Shown here: positions 32,984 to 34,658 of the stretch, piece by piece
Numbering within the stretch: position 1 is the first letter of the stretch
Layout of the letters: every line of letters starts with the position of its first letter
Source of the DNA: Brevibacterium sp. p3-SID960
Lineage (GTDB): Bacteria > Actinomycetota > Actinomycetes > Actinomycetales > Brevibacteriaceae
DNA length: 34,658 nucleotides
Direction: 5' to 3'
Assembly: GCF_025144725.1 (NCBI RefSeq)
Contig: NZ_JALXKS010000036.1
Location: 1-34,658, forward strand
Notes under the pieces: model-generated
Databases searched by the model: none
What the model was told of the DNA's origin: nothing
The model's input: the letters and a program-made list of their open reading frames with translations, nothing else
Position numbers and translations under genes: made by a program

Positions 32984-33044
32984 TTGGCTGCAGTTGGTGG
33001 GAGGGAGTAAAGTACTGGTGTCACCGCCGTCCAGATGACGGCGG
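32984..33044 (+). promoter_or_regulatory. Possible promoter and leader hairpin of tRNA-Ala
   Basis: TTGGCT (32984-32989) and TAAAGT (33008-33013) are 18 bp apart. After them comes the palindrome GGTGTCACC (33017-33025) and a perfect 8-bp hairpin ccgccgtc / gacggcgg (33024-33031, 33037-33044) ending 3 bases before the tRNA. The rest of the interval (32791-32983) is the lldD upstream region, with an 8-bp stem at 32845-32877 and no gene. Confidence 0.45.
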
Positions 33045-33047
33045 CTT

Positions 33048-33120
33048 GGGGCTATAGCTCAGTTGGTAGAGCGTCTCGTTCGCAATGAGAAGGTCAGGGG
33101 TTCGATTCCCCTTAGCTCCA
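33048..33120 (+). tRNA. tRNA-Ala (anticodon CGC)
   Basis: The 73-nt cloverleaf folds cleanly. Acceptor stem GGGGCTA pairs with TAGCTCC including the G3:U70 pair that marks tRNA-Ala. The D-arm GCTC...GAGC, anticodon stem TCTCG/TGAGA with loop TTCGCAA (anticodon CGC at 33081-33083, reads GCG) and T-arm AGGGG TTCGATT CCCCT all fit. CCA is not encoded: A73 is followed by CA. The IS481-family element begins 4 bases after its end, and the tRNA sequence is intact. Confidence 0.96.
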
Positions 33121-33124
33121 CAAG
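33109..33124. repeat. Target-site duplication, left copy (tRNA-Ala 3' end)
   Basis: CCCTTAGCTCCACAAG is identical to 34576-34591 on the other side of the insertion element. It spans the last 12 bases of the tRNA and 4 bases beyond. Confidence 0.88.
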
Positions 33125-33179
33125 TGTCCTGTATCGGGACATAGTTGACAGATGTCTTGGGACATCGTTGACAACGAGG

Positions 33180-33209
33180 AAGGCTCTCAGGGAAAACCCT
33201 GGGGGCCTT
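33180..33209. terminator. Hairpin inside the left end of the insertion sequence
   Basis: Thirteen-base arms 33180-33192 (aaggctctcaggg) and 33197-33209 pair fully with two G-U pairs around an AAAA loop. It could stop tRNA read-through into the element or end the transposase transcript, which terminates at 33234. Confidence 0.65.
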
Positions 33210-33233
33210 CGTCGTGTCTGGGCTGGGGGTTCG

Positions 33234-34424
33234 TTACAGGGTGTCTCGTTTGGGCTGGTAGTTCTTGGCTGGGTCGATGTGGTGGTAGGCGATGATTTCG
33301 CCGGTTGTGCGGTCGCTGGTGATGACGTCGCGGTCGTGGATGAGCATGAGTATGTCGTGGATGAGCATGAGTATTAGGCGTCCGCGGTGGGCTCGGCCGA
33401 TGCCTAGATGGCGCAGTCTTCCGGCGTATCGGACGGTGACTTTGCCGTCTTTGTCGACGGCGTCGACGCGGGTGCGGTACTCGATCTGGGAAGTGGTGGC
33501 AGGGCTGGCTTTGGGCAGTGCTTCGTAAGCTTGCCGGGGTGTACGCATGCCGATAGCTCGATGGGGGCGTTCGTTGTTGTACCAGTGCCGGGTGGCATCG
33601 AGCTGTTGCTGGAGTTGGTCCAGGGATGCTGGTGGGCTGTAGCGGGCCTGTAGGCGGTTCTTCAGGGTCTGGTGGAAGCGCTCGATCTTGCCCTGGGTCT
33701 GTGGGTGGCCGGGTTTGCCGTTCTTCTGTTTGATGTGGTGGGCTGCCAGCAGGGTTTCGAAACCGTTCTTGGCTCCGGGCCGGCCGGTCATGCGGCTGGT
33801 GAAGACTAAGCCGTTATCGCTGAGGGTGGCTGCTGGCGGGCCGAAGGTGCTGATCAGCTCGTCCATCACGGCGACAACGTCAGCACCGGTACAGGGCAGG
33901 AACGCGCGGATGCCTAACAGATAGCGGGAATGATCATCGAGGAAGTCGAGGATGTCAGCTCGGCTGCCGTCACTGAGCAAGGTGTGTGTGATGTCGGTTT
34001 GCCACATCTCATTTGGCAACTCGGCAGCGAATCGTCGGTAGCTGGACTTCGGGCGCTTGTGCGGGGCGGGCGTGACCCGGCCAGCGTCCTTAAGCACCCG
34101 GTGGATCGTGGCCTTAGACGGGACCTGGAGACCTTCCTGCTGCAGGTGCCAGGCGATGGTCTCTGCACCGTTTTCGCTGCCTGTAGCGGTCAGCTCATCA
34201 CGCAGGTTGATGATCCGTTCCCGGACTGCTTCACAGGTGGTGATCGGCCGGCTGTGCGGGGCGGTACTGCGCGGCTGCACGCCGCTAGGCCCGAATGCTT
34301 GATAGCGGGCAATGAGCTGATAGATCCACTGCCGGGAGACACCGAACTTCTTCGCCGCTGCCGCAACGCTCATCCCGTGATCGATAACAGATCGGACAAT
34401 GACCAGATTCTTATGATTGCGCAT
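33234..34424 (-). CDS. IS481-family DDE transposase
   Basis: This 396-residue protein has an N-terminal helix-turn-helix of the IS481 type (VRSVIDHGMSVAAAAKKFGVSRQWIYQLIARYQ), a second helical region with VPSKATIHRVLKDAG, and an rve/DDE integrase core. The catalytic triad is visible as D144 (MWQTDITH), D203 (TLSDNG) and E248 (HPQTQGKIERFH). The later HWYNNERPHRAIGMRTPRQAY is typical of the family. Near the C-terminus ILMLIHD occurs twice in tandem because of a 21-bp duplication at 33333-33374. That in-frame change lies outside the catalytic core, so activity is probably kept. Confidence 0.94.
   Translation of the reverse strand: MRNHKNLVIVRSVIDHGMSVAAAAKKFGVSRQWIYQLIARYQAFGPSGVQPRSTAPHSRPITTCEAVRERIINLRDELTATGSENGAETIAWHLQQEGLQVPSKATIHRVLKDAGRVTPAPHKRPKSSYRRFAAELPNEMWQTDITHTLLSDGSRADILDFLDDHSRYLLGIRAFLPCTGADVVAVMDELISTFGPPAATLSDNGLVFTSRMTGRPGAKNGFETLLAAHHIKQKNGKPGHPQTQGKIERFHQTLKNRLQARYSPPASLDQLQQQLDATRHWYNNERPHRAIGMRTPRQAYEALPKASPATTSQIEYRTRVDAVDKDGKVTVRYAGRLRHLGIGRAHRGRLILMLIHDILMLIHDRDVITSDRTTGEIIAYHHIDPAKNYQPKRDTL
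33333..33374. repeat. Perfect 21-bp tandem duplication in the transposase gene
   Basis: Copies 33333-33353 and 33354-33374 are identical (begin gtcgtggatgagcatgag) and duplicate seven residues near the transposase C-terminus without shifting frame. Confidence 0.95.
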
Positions 34425-34443
34425 GCTCTGACCATGCCGAGAC

Positions 34444-34526
34444 TGTCAACGATGTCCCGAGACACCTGTCAACTATCACCTCCGGCGAAGTGTCAAGGAT
34501 GTCCCGAGACACCTGTCAACTATCAC
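34444..34526. repeat. Subterminal near-identical 36-bp repeats at the right end of the IS
   Basis: 34444-34479 and 34491-34526 differ at a single base and lie 47 bp apart. Each contains TGTCAA(C/G)GATGTCCCGAGAC followed by CTGTCAACTATCAC. The same TGTCAAC box recurs in the right terminal repeat and, inverted, twice in the left end (ending at 33150 and 33173). These look like multiple transposase-binding sites. Confidence 0.85.
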
Positions 34527-34575
34527 TCGCGTTCAACCAGGCCGCAGAGTGTCAACTATGTCGTGAGACCGGACA

Positions 34576-34591
34576 CCCTTAGCTCCACAAG
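34576..34591. repeat. Target-site duplication, right copy
   Basis: CCCTTAGCTCCACAAG repeats the tRNA-Ala 3' end (33109-33124) just outside the right IS end. The remaining 67 bases of the window hold nothing I can identify. Confidence 0.88.
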
Positions 34592-34658
34592 TGTGAAGTC
34601 TCGGGTTAATGCTCAAAATGTGTGTATGGGTTCGGCGTGTCAGTGGTGTCTGCCGGCC

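Larger units (their letters stand above)
33125..34575. mobile_element. IS481-family insertion sequence, 1451 bp, in the tRNA-Ala 3' end
   Basis: The element is bounded by terminal inverted repeats at 33125-33150 (TGTCCTGTATCGGGACATAG...) and 34550-34575, which match at 22 of 26 positions, including a perfect inner GACATAGTTGACA. It starts with TGT and ends with ACA, as IS481-family elements do. It carries one full-length transposase gene on the minus strand. It is flanked by 16-bp direct repeats, near the top of the 4-15 bp range usual for the family. Intact ends, an intact transposase and an exact target duplication suggest recent insertion. Confidence 0.9.

Noticed and set aside
33017..33025. 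Second LldR operator (GGTGTCACC) for lldD
   Set aside because: It fits the consensus at all but one position but lies over 220 bp from the lldD start and directly before the tRNA, so a role in lldD control is not supported.
31687..33057. 456-codon plus-strand frame antisense to the LldD-like gene
   Set aside because: The minus-strand gene has the full alpha-hydroxy-acid oxidase motif set; this frame has none.

Overview
The window reads as chromosomal DNA of a high-GC actinomycete. Coding sequence is strongly G/C-biased, genes are packed with 4-bp ATGA/GTGA overlaps, several starts look leaderless (a -10-like hexamer 6-7 nt before ATG), and the families (LutABC, LctP, the four-gene Wadjet set, an IS481-type element at tRNA-Ala) fit that phylum. 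A Micrococcales / Brevibacterium-like host is my inference and was not tested.

1-5.0 kb: a 5'-truncated RibD-type reductase (+) converges on a four-gene minus-strand operon. In transcription order the operon encodes a zinc-less medium-chain dehydrogenase, a cysteine-free 6-pyruvoyl-tetrahydropterin-synthase homologue, a glycosyltransferase-methyltransferase fusion and an LPG-synthase-TM/flippase-like membrane protein. Together they look like a pathway for making and exporting or lipid-anchoring a modified pterin-like or glycosylated small molecule whose product I cannot name. 5.0-5.3 kb is non-coding and carries long hairpins.

5.3-13.5 kb is carbon catabolism: urocanate hydratase (hutU, without other hut genes), then lutABC (L-lactate oxidation) divergent from lctP (lactate permease) and a FadR/LldR-type GntR regulator. 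A TNGTNNNACNA operator lies in the divergent promoter. A second lactate route, an FMN-dependent LldD-like enzyme, lies at 31.6-32.8 kb.

13.5-20.5 kb is a complete Wadjet/MksBEFG operon, jetA-jetB-jetC-jetD, in which every junction overlaps. It is followed by a convergent small two-helix membrane protein. 20.7-27.6 kb is accessory: a secreted C39-like peptidase, a Panacea/SocA-like protein, a hipBA toxin-antitoxin pair with a large palindromic promoter, a decayed C-terminal piece of a D-aminoacylase-type amidohydrolase, and a large SWIM-SNF2 helicase.

27.7-34.7 kb: an SDR oxidoreductase, a P2-type cation ATPase and the LldD-like enzyme, then tRNA-Ala(CGC). An IS481-family element has inserted into the 3' end of the tRNA gene and rebuilt it through a 16-bp target duplication.
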